DNA of 64,000 nucleotides from Halogranum rubrum (GTDB lineage: Archaea > Halobacteriota > Halobacteria > Halobacteriales > Haloferacaceae): contig NZ_FOTC01000001.1 of the NCBI RefSeq assembly GCF_900114455.1, positions 1,017,058-1,081,057 on the forward strand, read 5' to 3'. How positions within the stretch are numbered: the first letter of the stretch is position 1; each line of letters begins with the position of its first letter. The notes beneath the pieces are model-generated. The model made no database searches and had not been told where the DNA came from. It saw nothing but the letters and a program-made list of their open reading frames with translations. A program made the translations under genes and the position numbers. Shown here piece after piece: positions 25,891-34,872 of this stretch.

Positions 25891-26604
25891 ATGGCCGACG
25901 AGGAGTCTGAAGGAGTGCGGGTGAGTCTGGATATCTGGCATCCGAACTGCTGGACGCTCGAAGTGACCAGTACGACCGATGCTGGACTCCTCGGCCACGG
26001 CGTCCACGCCATCGACGGCGTGGCGAACGGGCGCTTTACGGCCTATGCAGACACGACCGACGCTCTCGACGAACTCGTGGCGGCGATTCGCGCGTCGCCG
26101 TTGACCGAGTCAGTCTGGGAGACGGACGACGGTCACGGACACGGCGACGGTGGGTCGGTTCCGGGGTCGGCGAGTCGCGGTATCGTCGTCCGCTACGACC
26201 TCGACAACAGCATCAACGAAGCACTCGTCTCGCGGGGGTTCATCCCGGACGAACCGGTCCGGATGCAGGGCGGCCGCGAGTACTGGACCGTCCTCGTGCA
26301 AGGGTCGCGCCGTACCGTCCACGAACGAATCGCGGAGATTGCCGAAGAGAAAGACGCCGACATCCGTGTCGACCTCATCACGGCACCGCAGAACGGGTCC
26401 GGCATCTTCCGGACGGACGACCTCTCGGAGCGACAGCGCGAGGTGTTCGACCTCGCCCGTCGACGAGACTACTACCAGTGGCCGCGAGCGGTCTCTGCAG
26501 GTGACCTCGCCGACGAACTCGGTATCTCGAAGGCGACGTTGCTCGAACACCTTCGAAAGGCCGAATCGAAACTGCTCGGCGGTGACGTCACTGACTCTCT
26601 GTGA
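25891..26604 (+). CDS. HTH-10 family (Bat-like) transcriptional regulator
   Basis: A 237-residue regulator of the bacterio-opsin-activator group. Seen: a ligand-like N-terminal domain with SLDIWHPNCWTLEVT, and the C-terminal HTH_10 segment LSERQREVFDLARRRDYYQW followed by SAGDLADELGISKATLLEHL. ATG 25891 sits about 27 bases after a TATA-like box. It lies between a DUF1611 gene and an APC permease, so it probably controls these; the shared palindromes before its own promoter and the permease promoter support this. Confidence 0.9.
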   Translation: MADEESEGVRVSLDIWHPNCWTLEVTSTTDAGLLGHGVHAIDGVANGRFTAYADTTDALDELVAAIRASPLTESVWETDDGHGHGDGGSVPGSASRGIVVRYDLDNSINEALVSRGFIPDEPVRMQGGREYWTVLVQGSRRTVHERIAEIAEEKDADIRVDLITAPQNGSGIFRTDDLSERQREVFDLARRRDYYQWPRAVSAGDLADELGISKATLLEHLRKAESKLLGGDVTDSL

Positions 26605-26666
26605 TTCCTATGGAACACCAATCCTGTCTGCATTCTCGTGTGTGATTTAAAATATTTTCCGAGGAT

Positions 26667-26684
26667 TCCCTCATATATGAGGGA
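26667..26684. promoter_or_regulatory. Perfect 18-bp palindrome before the APC permease
   Basis: TCCCTCATATATGAGGGA is a perfect inverted repeat, directly before the TATA-like CCTATACC (26689-26696) that serves ATG 26721. Position next to the TATA box is typical of haloarchaeal activator sites. It resembles the palindrome at 25830. Confidence 0.6.
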
Positions 26685-26720
26685 GGATACCTATACCACG
26701 GACTAGTGATATGGTAAAGC

Positions 26721-28124
26721 ATGTCATCACAACAGGTCAACGACAGTCGGAGTCTCTCACGGGATATCGGGCTGTTCGGGGCGATAAGTACCGTCGTCGC
26801 CGGGACGCTCGGGGCGGGACTGTTCGTCACGCTCGGAACGGCCAGCAGTACGACGGGGCCGAGTGTCATCCTCGTCGTCGTCCTCTCGGGGTTCCTCGCG
26901 ATGAGCATCGCACTCAACTACGGGTGGATGGCGACGATCTTCCCCGCCGCTGCGGGGTCGTACGCTTACGTCTCGCGGACGTTCGACAACCGCCTGCCGG
27001 GGTTTCTGGTCACGTGGTCGAAGTGGCTAGGGTACATGGCCGCCGACGCCGTGTTGGCACTCGGATTCGGTAGCTATCTACAGGTGTTCTACCCCTCGGT
27101 CGACCCAGCGCTCGCCGGATTCGGACTCCTGACCGTCCTCTTTCTCGTGAACCTCGTCGGGTCGAAGGGGTACAGCATCTCGCAGAACATCATCTTCGGC
27201 TTCCTCATCCTCTCGATTCTCGTCCTCGTCATCCCCGGAACGGCGAGCATCGACACGGCGAACTATCAACCGTTCTTCACCGGCGGTGCAGACGGCTTTT
27301 TCGCCGCCGCAGTCCCGCTGTTCTACGCCTACATCGGCATCGCCGTCGCTGGACAGATGGGTGCCGAGGTGAAGAACCCCTCGCGGAACCTCCCACTGGC
27401 GATGGCTGGCGGGACGGCCATCCTCATCCTCCTCTACGTGTGGACCTCTGCTGTCATCTACGGCGTCGTCGGCGACTACACCGTCCTCGCGGACTCTGCC
27501 CGCCCGCTGGCGACGGCCGCAGAAGTGTTCCTCGGAGATACTGGAACGGCAGTCGTCGCCATCGGTGGCCTGCTCGCGACGGCGTCGAGCGTCCACGCGG
27601 TGATGGCCGCGGGCATCAAGATGCCCTACTCGTGGGCGTGGGACGAGGTGTTCCCGAAACGGTTCTCGGCGGTCAGCCAGCGGTTCGGGACGCCCCACTG
27701 GTCGCTCATCACGCTGTATCTCGTCGCGTCCGGACTCACCTTCTGGAGTTCGGGTCTCGACCAGGCCATCGGCATCGCGACGTTCAGCTACCTCATCGCC
27801 TACTGTGCCGTCTCGCTGACGGTACTCTACATCCTCGTCACCGGTTCTGACCTCTCCGAACAGGCAGGATTCGACGGGGGCGTGGTTCTCTGGGTCACCG
27901 CGCTCATCGGCGCGCTCGGTGCGGCGGCGCTCCTGACGGAGGCGTACAAAGGCTCGCTCAGCATCTACGTCCCGTGGATTCTCGTCGGTATCGGCGTCTT
28001 CAGTCTCTACTGGTACCTCGGCAAACAGCGCGGCCACGACGTCGAAGCAATCCTCGACACGCTCCCAGGAGTTCCCTCCGACGAGTACGACCCTGCGGTC
28101 CGCGGAGGTACCGACGATGACTGA
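26721..28124 (+). CDS. APC family amino-acid permease
   Basis: A 467-residue amino acid-polyamine-organocation transporter with about twelve membrane segments. Seen: the first helix motif VVAGTLGAGLFVTLGTAS with the unwound GAG stretch, GAEVKNPSRNLPLAM after helix 6, and AAGIKMPYSWAWDEVFPKRF. The substrate is probably an amino acid, but which one cannot be read. Its stop overlaps the start of the M20 peptidase by 8 bases, so the two are cotranscribed and likely act on one nutrient. Confidence 0.88.
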   Translation: MSSQQVNDSRSLSRDIGLFGAISTVVAGTLGAGLFVTLGTASSTTGPSVILVVVLSGFLAMSIALNYGWMATIFPAAAGSYAYVSRTFDNRLPGFLVTWSKWLGYMAADAVLALGFGSYLQVFYPSVDPALAGFGLLTVLFLVNLVGSKGYSISQNIIFGFLILSILVLVIPGTASIDTANYQPFFTGGADGFFAAAVPLFYAYIGIAVAGQMGAEVKNPSRNLPLAMAGGTAILILLYVWTSAVIYGVVGDYTVLADSARPLATAAEVFLGDTGTAVVAIGGLLATASSVHAVMAAGIKMPYSWAWDEVFPKRFSAVSQRFGTPHWSLITLYLVASGLTFWSSGLDQAIGIATFSYLIAYCAVSLTVLYILVTGSDLSEQAGFDGGVVLWVTALIGALGAAALLTEAYKGSLSIYVPWILVGIGVFSLYWYLGKQRGHDVEAILDTLPGVPSDEYDPAVRGGTDDD

Positions 28125-29319
28125 GTCGACTCCCTCGGTCGACCCCGACGAGACCATCGACCTCCTGCAGGAACTCGTTCGGATTCCGAGTCCGTACTTC
28201 GAGGAACACGAGGTCATCGAGTTCGTCTACGACTGGCTGGACGAACGCGGCCACGACCCGGAGTACCACCACGTCTCGGAACCCGACATCACCGAGTACG
28301 AGGGCGACAACGTCGTCGCCCGCCTCGAAGGCTCGGACCCCGACGCACCGACGCTGCTCTTGAACGGCCACGTCGACACGGTCCAACTCGTCGAGGACTG
28401 GGAGGAAGACCCCTGCTCGGGCCGTATCGAAGACGGGAAACTCTACGGACAGGGTGCCTGCGACATGAAAGGCGGTGTCGCCTCCATCATGACTGCCTTC
28501 GACGCACTCGCCGACCTCGAACTCGCGGGCGACGTACTCCTCACCGTCGTCGTCGACGAAGAGGGACCGTACGGACTCGGCACCGACCGCCTGATTCGAG
28601 ACGGCTTCACCGACGACTGCGACATGGCCATCGTCACCGAACCCGGTCCCATCCTCGCTCAAGAGGACCTCGACAACCCGGCACTCCTGCTCGGCGCTCG
28701 CGGGCGATTCCTCTACGACATCACGGTTCACGGCCGGGCGGCCCACGGCTCTCAGCCAGAGACGGGTGTCAACGCCGTCGTCGAGGCCGGACGGCTGGCC
28801 GAGGCGCTCGACGCGATGGAGACCGGTGACCACCCGAAACTCGGCAGCGGGTCGGTCTGCCCGCTCTTCGTCGAGGGCGGCGGCCAGACGCTCTCGGTCC
28901 CCGAACGCGCCCACCTGATGGTCGACCGCCACGTCGTCATCGGCGAGTCACAGGAGGACGTTCGAACGCAAGCCGAGGACATCGTCGACCAACTCGGACT
29001 GGAGAGCGACGTCGACATCGGCTTCCGCGAGGCACCCGCCGACGACATCCTCTACGGCCCCTACGTCACCGACGAGGACCACCCGCTCGTCACGTCGCTC
29101 GCGGACGCGACCCGGTCGGTGTCGGGCGTCGACCCCGAGTACGGCTACTTCTCCAGCGTCGGCGACTTCAACTACCTCGGGGACCGCGCGAACCTACCGA
29201 CGGTCATCATCGGTCCCGACGGCGAGAACATCCACGGCGCGGGCGAGTTCGTCTACACCGACGAAGTCGTCGAAGTCGCAGACATTATCGCCGACGCGGC
29301 GGTTCGACTGCTGGACTGA
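28117..29319 (+). CDS. M20 family metallopeptidase/deacylase (ArgE/DapE type)
   Basis: A 400-residue zinc enzyme of the M20 family. Seen: the first metal His in LLLNGHVDTV, the bridging Asp in GQGACDMKGGVAS, the catalytic Glu pair in VVVDEEGPYG, and the dimerisation lid with GRAAHGSQPETGVNA. It removes acyl groups or splits peptides. Cotranscribed with the APC permease upstream (8-base overlap), it probably processes the imported compound. Confidence 0.9.
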   Translation: MTESTPSVDPDETIDLLQELVRIPSPYFEEHEVIEFVYDWLDERGHDPEYHHVSEPDITEYEGDNVVARLEGSDPDAPTLLLNGHVDTVQLVEDWEEDPCSGRIEDGKLYGQGACDMKGGVASIMTAFDALADLELAGDVLLTVVVDEEGPYGLGTDRLIRDGFTDDCDMAIVTEPGPILAQEDLDNPALLLGARGRFLYDITVHGRAAHGSQPETGVNAVVEAGRLAEALDAMETGDHPKLGSGSVCPLFVEGGGQTLSVPERAHLMVDRHVVIGESQEDVRTQAEDIVDQLGLESDVDIGFREAPADDILYGPYVTDEDHPLVTSLADATRSVSGVDPEYGYFSSVGDFNYLGDRANLPTVIIGPDGENIHGAGEFVYTDEVVEVADIIADAAVRLLD

Positions 29320-29335
29320 CGACTGACTCGTCGGT

Positions 29336-29791
29336 TCAGGCGCTCTCTTTTACGACATCGACGACTGCCTCCGGATAGACGATTTCCTCGCCGGACTCGA
29401 ACGTCGACAGCGACTGCCAGACGACGCTGAACTCCTCGTCGATACTCTCCTCGTAGCCGGTCAACGCCTCGCGTTCGTACACTGTCTCGTCGACGAGCGA
29501 CGTCTCGAAGAGGAGGACGTACTCGTGGCCGCGCGTTCCGTCGAAGATGAAGATGTTCTCGACGGTTTCGAGGTACTCGACTCCCTCCAGTTCTAATCCG
29601 ACCTCCTCGCGGAACTCGCGTCGGAGCGCCGCTTCGGCGGGTTCGCCGAACTCGATACCGCCGCCGATGGGTCGGTAGAACGTCTCGTCGTCCGTCGGGT
29701 CGTACGTCTCGGCGACGAGCAGTTCGTCGTCGCGGCGGACGACGCCGAGGACCACTGGGCGGATGTCGCGCCAACTCTCACTCTCAGACAT
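29336..29791 (-). CDS. Nudix hydrolase
   Basis: A 151-residue Nudix-fold protein. Seen: the Nudix box beginning GGGIEFGEPAEAALRREF and ending REEVGLEL at about residues 43-67, with all catalytic Glu residues. It cleaves nucleoside diphosphates linked to another group; the substrate is unknown. Convergent to the M20 gene with only 16 bases between. Confidence 0.9.
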   Translation of the reverse strand: MSESESWRDIRPVVLGVVRRDDELLVAETYDPTDDETFYRPIGGGIEFGEPAEAALRREFREEVGLELEGVEYLETVENIFIFDGTRGHEYVLLFETSLVDETVYEREALTGYEESIDEEFSVVWQSLSTFESGEEIVYPEAVVDVVKESA

Positions 29792-29956
29792 GGACCGCTG
29801 GCTACTGAGGGGGACAGAATAAGGGTTCGGGGAACTTTTCTCCGCTCCCGCTGGAGAGACGAGTGGCCGATGACGACGGCACCGCTCCGAACCGGACTCG
29901 GCACCCGGTAGTGACGAGCCCTATGAGTGCCGAGGCCCGCTTTCTATCCACGATGG

Positions 29957-30205
29957 TTAGAATCCCGAGTCATCGAGGACGTAACTGCCAACCAGTACAA
30001 GTAGCCCGACTGTCCCAATCACACCGAGTAACTCGATACTCGTGAGTGCAGCAGCCAAGTTTTGGTCCATCAGTGCTCCCCAACGTCCCTCCGTTTGAGG
30101 CCGGAAAATCGCATACGCTTGGATTAAAACGTACACGAGAACGCCTGTCATAAGGCTCTCAAACGGGTGCCGAATAATCGCTGTGAGAACGTCTTCTAAT
30201 CCCAT
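29957..30205 (-). CDS. Small membrane protein
   Basis: An 82-residue protein with two hydrophobic segments (about residues 18-34 and 53-75), starting MGLEDVLTAIIRHPFESLM. No family recognised. Base composition here and in the 255 bases upstream is clearly less GC-rich than the neighbours, a sign of acquired DNA. The upstream stretch (30206-30460) holds no gene that I can support, only an AT-rich region probably carrying the CapA promoter. Confidence 0.5.
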   Translation of the reverse strand: MGLEDVLTAIIRHPFESLMTGVLVYVLIQAYAIFRPQTEGRWGALMDQNLAAALTSIELLGVIGTVGLLVLVGSYVLDDSGF

Positions 30206-30460
30206 CCTTACAGGAAAGAAACAGATGTAAAACGATAATGGCAACTCCATGTGGGTATTTCACACGGCCTTTCGAGTCTGCGACCCCAAGTGTAAGTACT
30301 ATCATTCGACTTCTCACATTACCACAGTTGCTCACACTTCTAACGAAGAGACGTGGGTGTAAGCGATTCGTTGTAACGGTGTCTATTACTATACAAGCCG
30401 TTCAGTCCCTAAAACCACCCCACCTAGTCTTCAAGTCCTCCCCCACCAACCTCCCGAACC

Positions 30461-31555
30461 ATGCGCAGAACCCGCCGAGAACTGCTTGCGGCCGGTGTCG
30501 CCGGACTGGCTGGCTGTCTCGGCGCACCGACACAGACGAGTCCGGACTGTCCCGTCGGCGGGTCCGGAGACGCTCGTATCGGCTTCGTCGGCGACGTGAT
30601 GCTCGGTCGAAACGTGAACGACCGGTGGGTCGGCGAGAACTCGTCGGGCGTCTGGGGGTCGACGCTTGGGCGACTCCGCGCGCTCGACGGACTCGTGTTG
30701 AATCTGGAGTGCTGTGTCTCCAGTCGGGGCGAGCGCTGGCCGAACAAGACGTACTACTTCCGGGCGGACCCGGCCTTCGCAGTTCCAGCGTTGCAGGCGG
30801 CGGGTACGTCGGTCGTCTCGCTCGCGAACAACCACGTCCTCGACTACCGCGAACCGGCACTCAGGGATACGCGGACACACCTGTCCGAGGCAGGTATCGA
30901 ACACGCCGGGGCCGGGCCGAATCGAGACGCCGCGCTCGAACCCGCCGTCACGGACATCGGCGAGTTGACCGTCGCGACCATCGCGCTCACCGACCAAGCG
31001 CCGGCGTACGCCGCCACCGAGACGCGGCCAGGGACCGCCTACGTATCGCTCCGGAGGTCGAATCCGGTGACTCGTGCGTTAGTGCTGGACGCACTCGAAC
31101 GCGCGAACTCCCACTCACCGGACCTCGTGGTTGCCTCGCTCTACTGGGGGCCGAACTGGGAGACGTCACCGGCAGACGCACAGGTGGCGTTCGCTCACTG
31201 GCTCGTCGACCACGGCGTCGACGTGGTCCACGGCCACAGTGCGCACGTACTGCAGGGTGTGGAGGTGTATCGCGGACGGCCGATACTGTACGACGCCGCC
31301 GACTTCGTCGACGACTACATCCACAAAGAGGGGTTTCACAACAAGCGGAGCGCGCTCTTCGAACTGGTCGTCACCGACGGACACCTCGACACACTGCGCA
31401 TCGTGCCCATCCAAATAGCTGACGAGGCGGCCAGCGTGGCCGACGGAGAGGCGGCCACCTGGGTACGCGAGACGATACGCGAACGCTCGAACCCGTTCGG
31501 AACGACCGTCGAACACCGAGGCGACGGCTTGTCTATCCCACTCGGGACGTGCTGA
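30461..31555 (+). CDS. CapA family lipoprotein (metallophosphatase fold)
   Basis: A 364-residue protein with a Tat signal and lipobox (RRELLAAGVAGLAGC, Cys at 19), hence on the outer face of the membrane. The body is a CapA/PgsA-type calcineurin-like domain. Seen: IGFVGDVMLGRNVNDRW, VLNLECCVSS, SLANNHVLDY and VHGHSAHVLQGVEVY, which supply Asp, Asn and His metal ligands. CapA proteins are tied to poly-gamma-glutamate or capsule formation; no CapBC genes lie nearby, so the role is open. Confidence 0.88.
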   Translation: MRRTRRELLAAGVAGLAGCLGAPTQTSPDCPVGGSGDARIGFVGDVMLGRNVNDRWVGENSSGVWGSTLGRLRALDGLVLNLECCVSSRGERWPNKTYYFRADPAFAVPALQAAGTSVVSLANNHVLDYREPALRDTRTHLSEAGIEHAGAGPNRDAALEPAVTDIGELTVATIALTDQAPAYAATETRPGTAYVSLRRSNPVTRALVLDALERANSHSPDLVVASLYWGPNWETSPADAQVAFAHWLVDHGVDVVHGHSAHVLQGVEVYRGRPILYDAADFVDDYIHKEGFHNKRSALFELVVTDGHLDTLRIVPIQIADEAASVADGEAATWVRETIRERSNPFGTTVEHRGDGLSIPLGTC

Positions 31556-31746
31556 GGACGGTTTCTCCTCACCCAAACGTCTGCTGTCGTAGCAAGTGCC
31601 TCCGCCCGCTTTCTACGCACAGTCTTAGAACAGGTGTCCTAAGTTCCGGATGCACTGCCGAAGAGGGACTACATCTGCCGAGACAGTCATCGGTGACGTA
31701 TTATCACAGCAACAGGTATATTGTCTAGCTTCTAACTTTCCAACAC

Positions 31747-33225
31747 ATGGGTGCTGACACGTTCGACGTGGCGATAATCGGCGGTGGTGTCGCGGGGATG
31801 AGCACTGCCGCACGCTTGCAGTCTCGTGGCCGCTCCACGGTAGTACTGGAGCAACACGACCACATCGGTGGTTGTGCTGGCTACTACCGAAGAGACGGAT
31901 TCACTTTCGACGTCGGTGCGACCACGTTGGTCGACTTCCAACCCGGTGGCGTCGGCGGTCAGCTCTTGGACGAAATCGGACTCGAACCACCACAGATCGA
32001 GATACAAGACGCCTACGACGTGTGGTTACCCGACCGAACGGTGCGACTGTATCACGACCAAGCAGCGTGGCAGGAGGAACGCCGCGACAAACTCGGCGAC
32101 GACGAGCGCCACTTGGAGTTCTACGCCTTTCTGGACGACCTATCCGAGACGCTGTGGAGAGCAACGAGAGGTGACGTGAAGATGCCGATTCAGGGCCTCA
32201 GAGACGTGCTGAGAAACGGGCGGGCGATTGGGGTGACGAACGCACCGCTACTCAGATATCTGCGCTGGAGTATGGCAGATGCCCTCCGAGCGTTCGACGT
32301 GTACGACGAGACGCCGCTCCGCAACCTGTTCGCCATGCTCGTCGAAGACACCGTACACTCGACACTCGAAGAGGCTCCGCTCCTCAACGCGGTTCTCGGA
32401 ACGACCATCCGGTGGACGGGTATCGGGCGAGCGACCGGTGGAATGTTCGGGTTCTGGCAGGCGTTCGAAGACCGCTACGAGGAGTTGGGAGGGAGCGTCG
32501 AGACCAATCGAACAGTCTCCGAGGTAACTGGAACTGACGGCGACTTTTCGCTTTCGACCGAGACGACGGAGTACCGGGCTGCGCAAGTCGTCAGTACAGT
32601 TCCGGTCACTGTAACGAACGAGATCGCCGCCCCAGTCGTCGGCGACACACTGGACGAGTACGCCACGATGGTACGTCGCCACGAAGGTAGTGCCATCATG
32701 GTCTTCCTCGGTGTGCCAGAAGAGGAAGTCGACGACCACGACGTAACTCACCACCAACTACTGGCGGACTACGACAGTCCACTAGGAGACGGAAACAACA
32801 TGTTCGTCTCCGTGTCGGCCTCCGGAGACCGAGTGAGTGCCCCGGAAGGACATCGAGCAGTCATGATTTCGACACACTGTGACGTAGAGCCGTGGCAGGC
32901 GCTCGACCGAGAGACCTACGAGCGAAAGAAGGAGGCGGCCGGAGAGCGGTTGGTCTCACTGGCCCGAACTGTCTACCCGAACCTCGCGGAGAACGCAGTC
33001 GTGTACGACGTTGCGACCCCGATAACTTACGAGGAGTTCACGGACCGACCACGAGGTGCAGTCGGTGGATACAGACAGACGCTCCAGAACACCAACCAAC
33101 ATGCCGTCCCGCAAGACGTCGGCATCGAGGGGTTCTATCTCGCCGGAGACACGACGTGGCCGGGACTCGGAACCGTAGCCTGTGTGAAGGGAAGCGAAAT
33201 TGCCGCCGCGCACGTACTTGGTTGA
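31747..33225 (+). CDS. FAD-dependent CrtI/carotenoid-isomerase-like oxidoreductase
   Basis: A 492-residue NAD(P)/FAD oxidoreductase of the phytoene desaturase superfamily. Seen: VAIIGGGVAGMSTAARLQSR, VLEQHDHIGGCAGYYRRDGF, TFDVGATTLVDFQPGG and the C-terminal GFYLAGDTTWPGLGTVACV. It is closer to CRTISO/CrtO-like members than to the crtD at 3709. Substrate unknown; it stands alone and far from the carotenoid cluster. A TATA-like GGTATATTG at about 31712-31720 lies about 27-35 bases before ATG 31747. Confidence 0.82.
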   Translation: MGADTFDVAIIGGGVAGMSTAARLQSRGRSTVVLEQHDHIGGCAGYYRRDGFTFDVGATTLVDFQPGGVGGQLLDEIGLEPPQIEIQDAYDVWLPDRTVRLYHDQAAWQEERRDKLGDDERHLEFYAFLDDLSETLWRATRGDVKMPIQGLRDVLRNGRAIGVTNAPLLRYLRWSMADALRAFDVYDETPLRNLFAMLVEDTVHSTLEEAPLLNAVLGTTIRWTGIGRATGGMFGFWQAFEDRYEELGGSVETNRTVSEVTGTDGDFSLSTETTEYRAAQVVSTVPVTVTNEIAAPVVGDTLDEYATMVRRHEGSAIMVFLGVPEEEVDDHDVTHHQLLADYDSPLGDGNNMFVSVSASGDRVSAPEGHRAVMISTHCDVEPWQALDRETYERKKEAAGERLVSLARTVYPNLAENAVVYDVATPITYEEFTDRPRGAVGGYRQTLQNTNQHAVPQDVGIEGFYLAGDTTWPGLGTVACVKGSEIAAAHVLG

Positions 33226-33255
33226 TGGGCAGTTACTGATAGCTGACGCCCGAGC

Positions 33256-34191
33256 CTATCGAACAAACCACTCCCGATATGCGCCCCGAGTGCTTTCTCC
33301 GGAAAGGACGTTCTCGACGCGATAGTTCTCGGCCTCCGTCGGTGTCAACTCCTCGGCCCAAGCCACTCGGTCGCCCGCCGCGCTCGAACCGGGACCCCGA
33401 TTCTCGTACTCGACGTACGTGACTGTGCTCTCTGTCTCCGGGCGCGACCAGTTGTGCCATCCCGCCGGGTGGACGTGCGAACCCAGATGAGACTGAATAA
33501 ACGCGACGTGCGCGTGGTCTCGCCAGGGTCGGCCCAGATACACCTCGGAGACGTCCGGGTCGGCAGTCAGCGCGCAGTCTCTGAACACGAACCCGAACGG
33601 TTCGTACTGCGGCGTCGAGGCTGCCGTAACGTACGAGTCGGCTTTCGAGTGGAGTACGCAATTTTCGAACACGGCGGTTGCGCCGCCGAACACGAAGTCC
33701 GTCGTCCCTTCGATACGACAGCCATCGAAGTACTGTCGAGCGCCTCCGCCTCCGGTGTAGAGGGTGTCTTGATTTCCCAGGAGGCGACAGTCTTCGAACA
33801 CCGCTCTATCGGCCTCGACGTGCAGGGCGACGGCCTGCCCACTCTCCGGTCCGGCGCTGTTCTCTATGGTCAAGTCGCGCGTGTAGAACCCATCTCCACA
33901 GACCTTCAGCGTGTAGGTGAAGAACGTACTGTTGCGGCCTCTTCCGATAGCCTCGAAGCCGTCGTCGGAGGTGATGACGGTCCCCGTCTCGCTCTCTCCG
34001 ATTAGGTCGACGTCGGTGTTCCACGAGTGGACTTCCACCTTCTCGTCGTACACTCCCTCTTTGACGAAGATGGTGACTCGCTCCGACGGGAACGCCTTCG
34101 CCCCGTCGATTGCCGCTTGGACGCTCTCGTAGTCCCCGCCTCCCTCTTGGTCGACGACGTAGTCATAGCCGTCGTCTTCGGTCGAACGCAT
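33256..34191 (-). CDS. Pectin methylesterase
   Basis: A 311-residue carbohydrate esterase family 8 beta-helix protein. Seen: VDQEGGGDYESVQAAIDGA, GQAVALHVEAD, the catalytic Asp in LLGNQDTLYTGG, the second Asp in GTTDFVFGGATAVFENC, and the Arg in YLGRPWRDHAHV. It would remove methyl groups from pectin. ATG 34191 opens directly on the domain and there is no signal peptide, so it looks cytoplasmic, which is odd for this enzyme. No pectate lyase lies nearby. Confidence 0.88.
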   Translation of the reverse strand: MRSTEDDGYDYVVDQEGGGDYESVQAAIDGAKAFPSERVTIFVKEGVYDEKVEVHSWNTDVDLIGESETGTVITSDDGFEAIGRGRNSTFFTYTLKVCGDGFYTRDLTIENSAGPESGQAVALHVEADRAVFEDCRLLGNQDTLYTGGGGARQYFDGCRIEGTTDFVFGGATAVFENCVLHSKADSYVTAASTPQYEPFGFVFRDCALTADPDVSEVYLGRPWRDHAHVAFIQSHLGSHVHPAGWHNWSRPETESTVTYVEYENRGPGSSAAGDRVAWAEELTPTEAENYRVENVLSGESTRGAYREWFVR

Positions 34192-34365
34192 CGGTGAGTG
34201 ACTACACACTCTGCGCGCTTGTAGAGTCTTCACCTTGGTTGGTGTCCCTAGAACCGTCGACTCGACCCATCGACAGCAGTTCGAGATTTCTTGCCATCGT
34301 CTGCCGATCAATGCTAGCATACATCATACGTTCTATTTCTCGGTTCCCGTCCATCATGTCCTGCG

Positions 34366-34863
34366 ATGTCTAGTACCACAGTTCCGACGCCGAGTGTCGC
34401 GACCGAAACTGACGCTCAAGCGTTCTGGTCGGTCGGCGCGCTGATGATCGTCAAGATGAGCGGCGAGCAGACGAACGGCGAGTACGCACTCGTCGACCAC
34501 ACCGCTCCTGCAGGATGGGAGTCGCCGTACCACGTCCACCACGGTGAGGACGAACTGTTTCACATCATCTCCGGGGAAATCGAGTGTTGCTACGGCGAAG
34601 ACGGCGCAGAGCGACTGCGCGCCGGACCGAACGACACGGTGTTTCTCCCGCGGGACGTCCCGCACGGGTTCCGTGTCGTCGGCGACGAAGCGTGCCGGAT
34701 GCTGATTCACGTGACTCCCGCCGGGTTCGAGAAGTTCGCCGAGGAGGCCGGCCGACCCGCGCCGTCGCTCACGACACCGCCCCAAGAGGAACCGGACGTA
34801 GCGGCGCTGATGGAGGTGGCCGCGAAGTACGACCTCGAAATCCTCGGGCCGTTGCCCGAGTAA
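34366..34863 (+). CDS. Cupin-domain protein
   Basis: A 165-residue single-cupin protein. Seen: motif 1 SPYHVHHGEDELFHIISGEI with the His/Glu metal ligands and motif 2 VFLPRDVPHGFRVVGDE with the third His. The pattern resembles quercetin-dioxygenase-like cupins; the substrate is unknown. A helical C-terminal tail (VAALMEVAAKYDLEILGPLP) is common in this subgroup. Divergent from the pectinesterase, with 174 bases between. Confidence 0.85.
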   Translation: MSSTTVPTPSVATETDAQAFWSVGALMIVKMSGEQTNGEYALVDHTAPAGWESPYHVHHGEDELFHIISGEIECCYGEDGAERLRAGPNDTVFLPRDVPHGFRVVGDEACRMLIHVTPAGFEKFAEEAGRPAPSLTTPPQEEPDVAALMEVAAKYDLEILGPLPE

Positions 34864-34872
34864 CCTGTCGCT

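Larger units (their letters stand above)
29926..31630. repeat. Direct repeats flanking the CapA islet
   Basis: Two related 36-37-bp sequences in the same orientation, 29926-29962 and 31595-31630. Both begin AGTGCC, share the exact core GCCCGCTTTCTA (29935-29946 and 31604-31615) and end TTAGAA. They bracket a small membrane protein gene and the CapA lipoprotein gene (about 1.67 kb). The first overlaps the stop codon of the small membrane protein. They could be the ends of an inserted segment or remains of a duplication. Confidence 0.45.
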
